NCBI GenBank assembly: GCA_947624915.1
Contig: CANQMF010000010.1
Coordinates: forward strand, 1-24,892
Direction of reading: 5' to 3'
Length of the DNA stretch: 24,892 bases
Source: an uncultured Bacilli bacterium
Lineage (GTDB): Bacteria; Bacillota_I; Bacilli_A; RF39; UBA660
Positions 1-6,542 of the stretch are shown here, one piece after another. The notes under the pieces were generated by a model. It did no database searches and had not been told where the DNA came from. It was given only the letters and a program-made list of their open reading frames with translations. The translations under genes were made by a program, and so were the position numbers. Each line of letters opens with the position of its first letter. Position 1 is the stretch's first letter.

Positions 1-85
1 ACTTAAATACCACAAAGGACAAAATTAGACTAAATCATCATTTGAAATAAATTAAGTTTTCAAATAACAATTTAGTTCTTAATAA

Positions 86-511
86 TTAATATTTTATAAT
101 TCTTCTAGCTATTTCATAGCCATCAATACTATCAGGTAATAATTCATCACGTTCTAATATTAAGAATAATTCTGCAAATACATCTTTCTTTTCTTTAAAT
201 AATAATTTATCAAATACTGATACCAAATTTTCATATTCTTTTTGATAAAGACGATAAAGATTATAAATATAGTTCCAATACTCTTTAACCTCATTAACTA
301 AATAAGGATAATCAATACTACTTGGACTAAATATTTCTATATCAACACTATCATCAAGTAAGTTAGGATTAGATTCATTTAAACTATTAATTTGATTTCT
401 ATCCCATAAGGTAAAAATATAACTAATAAATTTTAGTTTATTTTCTTTATTAAGTTGATTCATTTTTAAAACTAATTCTTTTACTTCATTACTTGTATTT
501 CTTAAATACAT
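86..511 (-). CDS. Hypothetical protein, 141 aa
   Basis: I do not recognise this protein. It is a soluble, mostly helical, charged polypeptide rich in Leu, Asn, Glu and Tyr, without signal peptide, membrane segment or known motif. The ATG at 511 is chosen over an in-frame GTG nine bases upstream because that GTG lies inside the Shine-Dalgarno; AAGGAG sits 10 bases before the ATG. A possible promoter lies upstream at 568-597. It is downstream of the replication-initiator-like gene but separated by about 250 bases, so it is probably an independent accessory gene. The strong ribosome binding site and intact frame argue that it is real; the function is unknown. Confidence 0.6.
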   Translation of the reverse strand: MYLRNTSNEVKELVLKMNQLNKENKLKFISYIFTLWDRNQINSLNESNPNLLDDSVDIEIFSPSSIDYPYLVNEVKEYWNYIYNLYRLYQKEYENLVSVFDKLLFKEKKDVFAELFLILERDELLPDSIDGYEIARRIIKY

Positions 512-567
512 ATTAAACACACTCCTTCATTTCTAATTTAAGTAATTTTAAGAGACATTATTTTTTT

Positions 568-597
568 ATACTAATAACTGATTAAGATTAATATCAA
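568..597 (-). promoter_or_regulatory. Possible promoter for the 141-aa gene
   Basis: On the minus strand TTGATA (592-597) is followed after 18 bases by TAGTAT (568-573), about 57 bases upstream of the start codon at 511. In such AT-rich DNA this match can arise by chance. Confidence 0.35.
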
Positions 598-763
598 AGT
601 CTCACATTTCATAAATTAGACATCAATAAATTAAAATTTAGTTTTAATATTTATCACTTAAAAAAATGAATTTTGCAAGAGTTTTTTATAAAAAAATTTA
701 ATTTTTGGTTTTATCTATTTTATCTTTGTTTTACTTTATTAATCTTTAAGTTATTAATACTAT

Positions 764-1093
764 CTAATTATCCATATATGGTTGTTCAGTGTGTACTTTT
801 TGGGTATATTGTTTTTCATAAACAATATAGTTATATAAAAACTTACCATCTTTAGAATGACCTTTTGCAATAATTAAATATCTATTTTCTTCTAATTCTT
901 TTAATGCATTAGTAATAGCTAATCTACTTTCTTTACATAAAAGTCTTAAACCATTAATATTAAAATTCCATGCATCAGGTAAAGATAACATTAAAGTTAA
1001 TAATCCTTTTGCTTTCAAAGATATATTTTTATCTTCTAAATAAGTGGTGTCAATCTTTGTATAATTAGTAAGTTTTTCTGTTCTTATTACCAT
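764..1093 (-). CDS. Winged-helix replication-initiator-like protein, short (109 aa)
   Basis: The protein resembles the N-terminal helix-turn-helix domain of initiator/replisome-organiser-like proteins of Firmicutes plasmids, conjugative elements and phages. It has an N-terminal beta strand with conserved Thr/Tyr, then the signature SLKAKGLLTLMLSLPDAW (residues about 25-42), a second helix ending in a recognition-like segment (NALKELEENRYL) and a closing beta hairpin ending in VYE. Related proteins usually continue for 100-200 residues; this one stops soon after the wing, at a Tyr/Thr/Gln-rich linker. One frame over, an open stretch of about 15 codons rich in Asn and Lys continues like the usual linker, which suggests decay of the C-terminal part. 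Its start overlaps the stop of the ribbon-helix-helix gene by seven bases, so the two are co-translated; AGGAGG precedes the ATG. Family assignment is from recall of sequence pattern, not a search. Confidence 0.65.
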   Translation of the reverse strand: MVIRTEKLTNYTKIDTTYLEDKNISLKAKGLLTLMLSLPDAWNFNINGLRLLCKESRLAITNALKELEENRYLIIAKGHSKDGKFLYNYIVYEKQYTQKVHTEQPYMDN

Positions 1094-1281
1094 AATATTT
1101 TCCCTCCTACCATTTTAAATTCATAATCTTTTTCATATCTTTCTACATAAGATCTATATCCTAGTTCTAATAAATAGATAAACATTTTGTTCATACTAAA
1201 ATTATTTTTAATTGCTAAAAGTTGTATTCTAGTTTTTAAATTATTATCTATTCTTAGGGTAGTTCTTTCAGTACATCTCAT
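1087..1281 (-). CDS. Ribbon-helix-helix (Arc/CopG-like) protein, 64 aa
   Basis: A small basic protein whose start fits the ribbon-helix-helix fold: a short beta strand (TERTTLRID, residues about 3-11) followed by two helices around KTRIQLLAIKNNFSMNKMFIYLLELG. Such proteins bind DNA as dimers and often repress their own operon or control plasmid copy number. The ATG at 1281 is chosen over one 15 bases upstream because GGAGG lies inside those first codons and is ideally spaced from the second ATG. It leads a two-gene unit with the initiator-like gene. An 11-bp copy of the iteron-like motif (1310-1320) lies about 30 bases upstream of the start, and a hairpin overlapping a promoter (1388-1434) is further upstream; both are candidate operators. 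The DNA target is inferred. Confidence 0.75.
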   Translation of the reverse strand: MRCTERTTLRIDNNLKTRIQLLAIKNNFSMNKMFIYLLELGYRSYVERYEKDYEFKMVGGKILW

Positions 1282-1387
1282 AAAATTTTCCTCCATTCTT
1301 TAAAATTATGAGTAGCCACTTTTACTATTTTTAAGCTATTCTTTGAGTAATAAATTCTGCATATTTTTAATGGGCATAAGGAGAATG

Positions 1388-1434
1388 CCACCATAATCTT
1401 ATATTTACCTTATAAAATAAAGTAAATATGGTGG
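1388..1434. repeat. Bulged inverted repeat over a promoter
   Basis: The left arm is CCACCAT (1388-1394) plus ATTTAC (1403-1408); the right arm is GTAAATATGGTGG (1422-1434). The thirteen paired bases are interrupted by an 8-base insertion (1395-1402) in the left arm only. A candidate operator for the ribbon-helix-helix protein or an RNA hairpin in its leader. Confidence 0.65.
1398..1426 (-). promoter_or_regulatory. Possible promoter for the RHH/initiator pair
   Basis: Minus strand TTTACT (1421-1426), 17-base spacer, TATAAG (1398-1403). It lies inside the hairpin 1388-1434 and about 115 bases upstream of the start at 1281, so a protein bound to the hairpin would block it. Confidence 0.4.
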
Positions 1435-1445
1435 TGTCATTACTA

Positions 1446-1463
1446 TTTTTGCACTTGCAAAAA
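1446..1463. repeat. Perfect 8-bp inverted repeat
   Basis: TTTTTGCA-CT-TGCAAAAA at 1446-1463. It is immediately followed by ACTACT-TTTTA-AGTAGT (1466-1482). Both lie directly beside the iteron-like repeats. Confidence 0.6.
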
Positions 1464-1560
1464 TGACTACTTTTTAAGTAGTAAGTGGCTACTCATATAT
1501 AAATATTCCTTTAATACCAACAAAAAAAGTGGCTACTCTTTTAAATAAAAGTGACCACTC
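1462..1560 (+). repeat. Iteron-like repeats with 22-bp pitch
   Basis: The motif AGTGGCTACTC occurs perfectly at 1484-1494 and 1528-1538, as 9/11 at 1550-1560 (AGTGACCACTC) and as 8/11 at 1462-1472. The starts differ by 22, 44 and 22 bases, so all copies sit on one face of the helix in register with a 22-bp unit, with one unit missing at 1506. An inverted perfect copy lies at 1310-1320. Iterons of this pitch are the usual binding sites of plasmid initiator proteins, and an initiator-like gene lies just downstream. Confidence 0.7.
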
Positions 1561-1718
1561 TAAACCATTTCATTAAAAATATGTGCTTCCTCTAGTTTTT
1601 ATTTTTTATACCGCCTTCTTTCAAAATAAAAAGAGACGAACATATAGTTCCTCTCTACATAATTTTTTCATATTATACACTATTATAACTATTGACAAAC
1701 ACAAGTCAAGCTCATTTC

Positions 1719-1756
1719 ATGTCCAATTCATGTCATACTATGTACAATTTATGTCA
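1719..1756 (+). repeat. Helically phased ATGTC repeats
   Basis: CAATTCATGTCA (1724-1735) and CAATTTATGTCA (1745-1756) are 21 bp apart and match 11 of 12. Related cores ATGT(C/A) start at 1719, 1730, 1740 and 1751, spaced 11, 10 and 11 bp, i.e. one per helical turn. A second candidate protein-binding array, different in sequence from the 1462-1560 set. Confidence 0.55.
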
Positions 1757-1804
1757 CAAAAAAAATATGCAAGTTTTTTTCATAGTTCTCACATATTTTA
1801 CTAT

Positions 1805-1832
1805 ATTATATCACTTGACAAAACTAATTCAA
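1805..1832 (-). promoter_or_regulatory. Possible promoter reading left into the origin-like region
   Basis: Minus strand TTGAAT (1827-1832), 16-base spacer, TATAAT (1805-1810). Two TCAAGTC copies overlap and flank the -35 box, which could act as an operator. It points towards the RHH/initiator pair but lies more than 500 bases away. Confidence 0.4.
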
Positions 1833-1898
1833 GTCAAATCAAGTCCGTTTTTGGTACGAATTTGGGCTTTTTTGATACGTTTTAAAAATTTGATAATT

Positions 1899-2294
1899 TT
1901 ATATGTTTGATAATTTATCTTTAATATATTCATCCAACAAATCAGAATCCTTTTTTACCCATTTATAATCACAATGTTCCTCACTTAATATAACATTAAC
2001 ATCTGATTTATTAACATTAATAATAAAATCAATTTCTAAATCATGAATCAATTCATCATTTTTATTTTTTACTTCATCATAATAATGTGTAATAATTGGC
2101 TCAAATTCTGAACTAAACCCAATTTCCTCAAATAATTCTCTTTTTAAACCTTCTTTTAAAGTTTCACCACTTTCTAGGTGACCTCCAGGAAATTCCCATG
2201 CTCCTGGATATAAATCATCATTTTCACTTCTTTTAACTACCAAAAATTCATCATTAGATTTCAAAATTCCAGTCAAAACAATTTTTGTATTCAT
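1899..2294 (-). CDS. Nudix (MutT-like) hydrolase, 131 aa
   Basis: A single-domain Nudix hydrolase that cleaves a nucleoside diphosphate linked to another group. The Nudix box is complete: G38, E44, R52-E53, E56-E57 and G59 fit GX5EX7REUXEEXGU. The segment GAWEFPGGHLESGE just before it is typical of MutT-like enzymes acting on (d)NTPs or damaged nucleotides, but substrate cannot be fixed from sequence. The length is usual for the family. The start is supported by GGGAGG six bases upstream. It is the last gene of the accessory island before the origin-like region; a 158-base gap separates it from the nucleotidyltransferase fusion upstream, so it probably has its own promoter (a TTGAAA box lies about 50 bases upstream, without a good -10). 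The 3' end overlaps a TTTGATAATTT direct repeat. Confidence 0.88.
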   Translation of the reverse strand: MNTKIVLTGILKSNDEFLVVKRSENDDLYPGAWEFPGGHLESGETLKEGLKRELFEEIGFSSEFEPIITHYYDEVKNKNDELIHDLEIDFIINVNKSDVNVILSEEHCDYKWVKKDSDLLDEYIKDKLSNI

Positions 2295-2452
2295 ACAAAA
2301 CCTCCCATTTATTTTTAATTACATCATATATTTTCAACAAATCATCGTTAATTATAAATTTATTGTTTTTATTTCTATAAATAAAAAGCTCTATTATCAT
2401 CATTATAAATATAACATAAAAAGACTAGTTATTAAAGTGCCAAAAATGAGAT

Positions 2453-4420
2453 TTATTTCATTTTTCTAGTTTTTATCAATCTTAAAGTAGATTCAGGAAC
2501 TAATATTTCAAGCAATTCATCATCATTTTCTTCAACTGCTCTTCTTACTGTCTTAGCGCTTATTTCATCACCATTTATATTTCTAAATCTAGGTATTTCT
2601 ATTAATTCAATTCCATATAGTGGTAAATTTCTTTTAAGTTCTTTATTATATTCTCTAGTTATGTAGTCATTTTGTTCTTGACCAACAAATCTTTTTTTTA
2701 TATTTAAGACTGGTGCTATATATTGAGTAAATATTTCTTGATCTATTGATAAATCAAGAGATACATCAGTTGATTCACTTCTATTAAAGTACTCAGGAAA
2801 TATCATTGATGAACCAAATATCTTACCACTTGGTATTACTACTACATTTTCAAAATCTTTACAGCCTTCTTTAACCATTTCATATCTATCTTTAAAAGAA
2901 TATTTTGATTTATCTTCTTGTACAACCATTACAATTAAAGTATTAACTTCTTTTCTAGCATAGTCTATCAGTTTATAATGACCATAAGTAAATGGATTAC
3001 AATTCATAAGTATTGCACCATTATTGCTAGTATTAATATTTAAACCCTTAAGAAATTCTAAATATTCATTCAAATATCTATTGTTACCAAATATATTTCT
3101 TTTTTTAGTATTAGGAATAGCTATTGCTAAAGTATGATTAATAGAATCAACAGTCTTTAATTCTTTTTCAATTTTTTCATAAATAAAACGTGCTATCATA
3201 TCATTAGCTTCACTATTACAATGTGCCGGTTTATCTATAAAGTAATTTTTTAATACTCCTGAATTATATAATTCAAGAAGTGATATAGCACTATTATATC
3301 CCATACTTTTTAATACTTCATTTTCTTTCTTAGATACTATAAATATAAATTTATCATTAAGTTTACTATTGATATTATCAGCTATTCTTACTTGTTCAAA
3401 AAATTCCATAGCTCTTAATCCATAATTATTAACAGAATAATCTCTATTATTTTCATTTATTATTCTTTGCAAACAACTAGGAATAGTGTTTTTGTCATCT
3501 ACTAAAACTCCATATACCATACAAGGACCTAAAAAATTAATATCAAAAGCATAATCTCTATTTTTATCTGTTGTAACTCTTTTACCATTGATAGTTCTAC
3601 AAAATTCATTATTTGAATCAGCTAATCTACATATTCCATTTTGTATTATGGTACCAGGAGAAATATTTTCTAAACCACAAAATTTTGTCATAAAACTTTC
3701 ACCATAAATACTATTTAATAATTTAGTAATTTCTTCGTCTATATTGTATTTACTTAAATAATATATATATCCTATTTTACTATCTAATCTCTTTCTTTCT
3801 TCTAAACTAAAAGATGTTATGTCATCAGTACTAGGAAATTCAAATACTGTTATATCAAGTTTTTTAGATAATTTTTTAACAAAATAGTAATATTCAACAT
3901 TTTCACATAATTTAGTTAAACTTATTAAATTTTTATTAAATAGTATTTCTTTGAGTTTTAATCCATTTAAACAAGTATCTAATACTATTTCATTATTATC
4001 GATTAATTTTTTTACTATATCTAAATCATAATCAATTACTTCTACCTCAAAATCGTTACCATATACATTAATATAACTATATAAAATATTAGATAATTCA
4101 CCAGTAATATATATTTTTTTGAGATTTAAACTTCTTAAATAATCAATTACTTTGTCATTATCTTTGTATAAATAATTCCATCTATGTTTATCTATATAAG
4201 TATTATTACTCCAAACATTTTCTATTTCTTTAATATCTTGTTGCATCTTATCTTCTTCTATTATTGGATTATAGCCAACTTTAACTGAATCAATATAAGA
4301 ATGATAAGTTATATAAGAATTATTACCTAAGACAATAACACTTGTTTCATCTTCTAAAAAAATTTTGTTAATATTGTTAAAATAATTTTTATCATTAGTA
4401 TCTAATTTAACAAATCTCAT
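2453..4420 (-). CDS. Multidomain fusion: unknown N-terminal region, SGNH-like domain, CitC-type nucleotidyltransferase (655 aa)
   Basis: The C-terminal third (about 465-655) matches the [citrate lyase] ligase / cytidylyltransferase type: NPFTYGH (475-481) is the (H/T)xGH nucleotide-binding motif, VVQEDKSKYSFKDRYEMV and FPEYF follow in the order known from CitC, and SAKTVRR (621-627) is the ISxxxxR-like ATP loop. The middle (about 290-425) looks like an SGNH hydrolase: FLGPC (296-300) stands where block I GDSx is expected, and DKPAH (396-400) resembles the DxxH block; the nucleophile would be Cys300 instead of Ser. Residues 1-285 are unrecognised, probably alpha/beta with a Rossmann-like stretch near 98-150. 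No citrate lyase genes are nearby, so citrate lyase activation is unlikely; adenylyl or cytidylyl transfer in a surface-glycan or small-molecule pathway is an inference. A GGGGG ribosome binding site lies 8 bases before the ATG, and the gene follows the alpha/beta hydrolase after 24 bases. Confidence 0.75.
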   Translation of the reverse strand: MRFVKLDTNDKNYFNNINKIFLEDETSVIVLGNNSYITYHSYIDSVKVGYNPIIEEDKMQQDIKEIENVWSNNTYIDKHRWNYLYKDNDKVIDYLRSLNLKKIYITGELSNILYSYINVYGNDFEVEVIDYDLDIVKKLIDNNEIVLDTCLNGLKLKEILFNKNLISLTKLCENVEYYYFVKKLSKKLDITVFEFPSTDDITSFSLEERKRLDSKIGYIYYLSKYNIDEEITKLLNSIYGESFMTKFCGLENISPGTIIQNGICRLADSNNEFCRTINGKRVTTDKNRDYAFDINFLGPCMVYGVLVDDKNTIPSCLQRIINENNRDYSVNNYGLRAMEFFEQVRIADNINSKLNDKFIFIVSKKENEVLKSMGYNSAISLLELYNSGVLKNYFIDKPAHCNSEANDMIARFIYEKIEKELKTVDSINHTLAIAIPNTKKRNIFGNNRYLNEYLEFLKGLNINTSNNGAILMNCNPFTYGHYKLIDYARKEVNTLIVMVVQEDKSKYSFKDRYEMVKEGCKDFENVVVIPSGKIFGSSMIFPEYFNRSESTDVSLDLSIDQEIFTQYIAPVLNIKKRFVGQEQNDYITREYNKELKRNLPLYGIELIEIPRFRNINGDEISAKTVRRAVEENDDELLEILVPESTLRLIKTRKMK

Positions 4421-4444
4421 TATTTTTCCCCCTGTTAGATAGAA

Positions 4445-5191
4445 TTATTTATTTAATATAAAATCTACTATCTCGTTATCAAATCCATACAATTCATGTT
4501 TTCCTTCATGAATTATCTTATATTCTATCTTATTTTTATCACAAAATTTTATCACGTTATTAACGTCTACTGTTTTATCTAAATCTCCTTGAATAATAAA
4601 TATATTATTAAATCTTTCATTTTTAATATATTCATCACCAGATTTAAATTCCAAATAAGCATCTTTATATATTTTTATATTATTATATAAAGGTAAGTAC
4701 TCATTATCATCAAAATATTCAATATTAAGATTACCAGTTTTTCTTTCCATAATTTCACAAAAATTAATAGCTGGGCACATTAAATATATTTTATCTACAT
4801 CATCAATTATTTCTTTATAGGCATTAAGTATAACGAATCCACCATAACTAGATCCAAATAAATATATTTCACTATCTTTATTTTTTTCTTTAATATAATT
4901 AATGGTATCTTTTAAATAGGAAATACAATTACTTAAATTAAATTTTTTAAAATCACTTCCATCTTCACCATGAGAAATCAAATCAATACTATAAGTATCA
5001 TAACCATTATTTAATAAATCTTTATAAAATCTAGTAATCCAATTCTTATTTCCACCTAATCCATGCACATATATTATTACTTTTTTATTTTTAGGTTCTG
5101 TTGCACTAAATAAATGTATCCTATTATTAATAGTAAAATCTATATTTACTCTTTTATCTTCCTTAGCTATTTCTACTAACTCTTCTATCAT
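4445..5191 (-). CDS. Alpha/beta hydrolase (serine hydrolase), 248 aa
   Basis: A cytoplasmic serine hydrolase of the alpha/beta fold, without signal peptide. Visible elements in order are the oxyanion-hole strand IIYVHGLGG, the nucleophile elbow GSSYGG (GxSxG), an acid candidate in GDLDKTVD and the catalytic His in EGKHELYG near the C terminus. The size and layout match monoglyceride-lipase/acyl-esterase-like members; the substrate is unknown. The ATG at 5191 is chosen because an upstream TTG carries the GGAGG that serves this ATG. Its start overlaps the stop of the metallophosphoesterase as ATGA, so the two are translationally coupled, and the SGNH/CitC fusion follows after 24 bases, suggesting that these three act on the same compound. 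Confidence 0.88.
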   Translation of the reverse strand: MIEELVEIAKEDKRVNIDFTINNRIHLFSATEPKNKKVIIYVHGLGGNKNWITRFYKDLLNNGYDTYSIDLISHGEDGSDFKKFNLSNCISYLKDTINYIKEKNKDSEIYLFGSSYGGFVILNAYKEIIDDVDKIYLMCPAINFCEIMERKTGNLNIEYFDDNEYLPLYNNIKIYKDAYLEFKSGDEYIKNERFNNIFIIQGDLDKTVDVNNVIKFCDKNKIEYKIIHEGKHELYGFDNEIVDFILNK

Positions 5192-5991
5192 AATTTCCTC
5201 CAACTTATTACTTTCTTAAATGTATCTTTATTAGGAAAATCTTTTTCCTCAGTTTCCCTAAAAACTTTCTCATAATCATATGGTACTTCATATTTGATTA
5301 GTTTCGCACCATTCTCTAATATATAATATATAGCTTTATCTGTAATAGCAACACCAGTACCATTTAATGAGTCTAATATTACATTTCCAAGAATATGATT
5401 TCTTTCAAAATGATAATGGCCATATATAATTCTATCAAAATCAAATATATTTTTACCAAATAATAATGAATTTTTATCTGCTATTTTAACATTTTCTAAT
5501 AATTCTGATTTATATTTTTCGATATCATCAGAAGTATTTCTTTTTAAAAATTCTTCAGGATTTTTTCCATCATATTTCCAAACTCCTATAAAATCATATC
5601 TAACATCTAGCGGAAAATGACAAAGTCCTATTTTTTTACCATTTATAACTAATTCTACTGATACTGGACTATTATTTATATAATCTAATTCTTCAGCACT
5701 TAATTGTTCACTGGTCCATATAGCATTATTATATCTTTCAATATTATTACGTTTTAAATAAGGAAACATATCTGGTCCCATAGTAACATATGCTTCTGCA
5801 TTGCCTTGTATATTAATTATATTATTATCAATAGCAAGCCTTACTGTTTCACTAGGAGCATATCCTAATCCTATTATATCACCCAAAGAATAAATAGTAT
5901 CTATATTTTTATCTTTCATATCTAATAAAACAGCTTGTAGTGCTTCTACATTAGCATGTACATCTGTTATTAATGCTATTTTTTTCTTCAT
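5188..5991 (-). CDS. Calcineurin-like metallophosphoesterase, 267 aa
   Basis: A two-metal phosphoesterase of the Metallophos_2 (YfcE/MJ0936-like) type. Motifs counted from the chosen start are D10-x-H12, G37-D38, G63-N64 (GNAE, where many members have GNHE), LCHFP with a metal-binding His, and YGHYH near the C-terminal third. These bind Mn/Fe and hydrolyse phosphomonoesters or diesters, sometimes cyclic nucleotides; the substrate is unknown here. The ATG at 5991 is preferred to a GTG nine bases upstream because that GTG is part of the AGGTG ribosome binding site. It is the first gene of the phosphoesterase / hydrolase / nucleotidyltransferase block and lies divergent to the kinase at 6063, sharing a 71-base promoter region with it. 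Confidence 0.88.
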   Translation of the reverse strand: MKKKIALITDVHANVEALQAVLLDMKDKNIDTIYSLGDIIGLGYAPSETVRLAIDNNIINIQGNAEAYVTMGPDMFPYLKRNNIERYNNAIWTSEQLSAEELDYINNSPVSVELVINGKKIGLCHFPLDVRYDFIGVWKYDGKNPEEFLKRNTSDDIEKYKSELLENVKIADKNSLLFGKNIFDFDRIIYGHYHFERNHILGNVILDSLNGTGVAITDKAIYYILENGAKLIKYEVPYDYEKVFRETEEKDFPNKDTFKKVISWRKL

Positions 5992-6006
5992 ATTATTCAC
6001 CTCTAC

Positions 6007-6044
6007 TTGAATTATTTATAAATTAATGTTAGTATACGTAACAA
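6007..6044. promoter_or_regulatory. Overlapping divergent promoters
   Basis: Plus strand: TTGAAT (6007-6012), 17-base spacer, TAGTAT (6030-6035), reading to the kinase at 6063. Minus strand: TTGTTA (6039-6044), 18-base spacer, TATAAA (6015-6020), reading to the metallophosphoesterase at 5991. The two overlap almost fully, with a GTATAC palindrome (6032-6037) between them, so the polymerases should compete. Confidence 0.5.
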
Positions 6045-6062
6045 AAGAAATGGAGTGTTAAA

Positions 6063-6542
6063 ATGATAATTATCGAAGGTCTTGATGGAACTGGTAAAAC
6101 TACTCTTGCAAATGATTTATTAAATAAGAATTATATACTTATCAATAATAATTTAACCAGTGAATCACATTATGATAAATATGTTAATATTATTAAAACT
6201 TCAGATATTAATTCTGTTAGTGATAGATCATTTATAAGTGAAATGGTCTATGGTAAGGTTTTATCTGGTATTACTAAATTATCAGAAGAAGAATTTATTA
6301 ATCTTGTAAAACTATATTCTGAATATGAAACAAAAATTATATATCTATATGCTTTAAAAAAAATTCTTTTAGAAAGAAGAAAAGATGATTTTAAAGATAG
6401 TAAAGTTATCTTTCATCTATACCAAGAACTTATGGATGAATTTGAAAGAAGACTTGACTACATTTCAGCATATATAGATGTATTTTCAATAAACACTGGT
6501 GAAAAAAATTGTAAACAAGCTCTAGCTAAAATTATTAAATAA
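6063..6542 (+). CDS. P-loop kinase, thymidylate/deoxynucleoside kinase-like, 159 aa
   Basis: A small P-loop phosphotransferase. The Walker A is at the very N terminus (G6-L-D-G-T-G-K12-T-T), and DR (D54-R55, in SDRSFISE) is the conserved DR(S/Y) of thymidylate and deoxynucleoside kinases. Lys/Arg-rich LLERRKDDFKDS in the C-terminal half looks like a lid. At 159 residues it is shorter than typical dTMP kinase (about 210). It probably phosphorylates a nucleoside, nucleotide or a related metabolite. GGAG lies 7 bases before the ATG. It is the only gene of the island on the plus strand; its last 21 bases overlap the end of the convergent gene at 6522. A separate thymidylate kinase in the core genome would be expected, so this is likely an accessory enzyme. 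Confidence 0.75.
   Translation: MIIIEGLDGTGKTTLANDLLNKNYILINNNLTSESHYDKYVNIIKTSDINSVSDRSFISEMVYGKVLSGITKLSEEEFINLVKLYSEYETKIIYLYALKKILLERRKDDFKDSKVIFHLYQELMDEFERRLDYISAYIDVFSINTGEKNCKQALAKIIK

Larger units (their letters stand above)
1297..1898. other. Gene-free control region, origin-like
   Basis: About 600 bases without a credible gene; the open frames seen here have no ribosome binding site and low-complexity protein products. It holds iteron-like repeats with 22-bp pitch (1462-1560), an inverted copy of the same motif (1310-1320), a bulged hairpin over a promoter (1388-1434), a perfect palindrome (1446-1463), helically phased ATGTC repeats (1719-1756), two TCAAGTC copies near 1829-1845 over a second promoter, and a TTTGATAATTT direct repeat at 1889-1899 and 1906-1916. 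The mix resembles a theta-type plasmid origin and its control region. Confidence 0.6.

Noticed and set aside
673..855. Plus-strand frame of 60 codons with a hydrophobic product
   Set aside because: It overlaps the end of the initiator-like gene on the other strand, lacks a ribosome binding site and arises from T-rich DNA.
1462..1560. CRISPR array
   Set aside because: Repeats are only 11 bp with 11-bp gaps, degenerate, one unit missing, and no cas genes are present; the spacing fits iterons.
1583..1910. Two overlapping plus-strand open frames of 100 and 72 codons
   Set aside because: No ribosome binding site, low-complexity products rich in Phe/Ile/Tyr, and they cover phased repeats and a promoter; they are chance frames in AT-rich DNA.
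2453..4420. Citrate lyase activation by the CitC-like domain
   Set aside because: No citD, citE, citF, citG or citX genes in the window and the domain is fused to unrelated domains.
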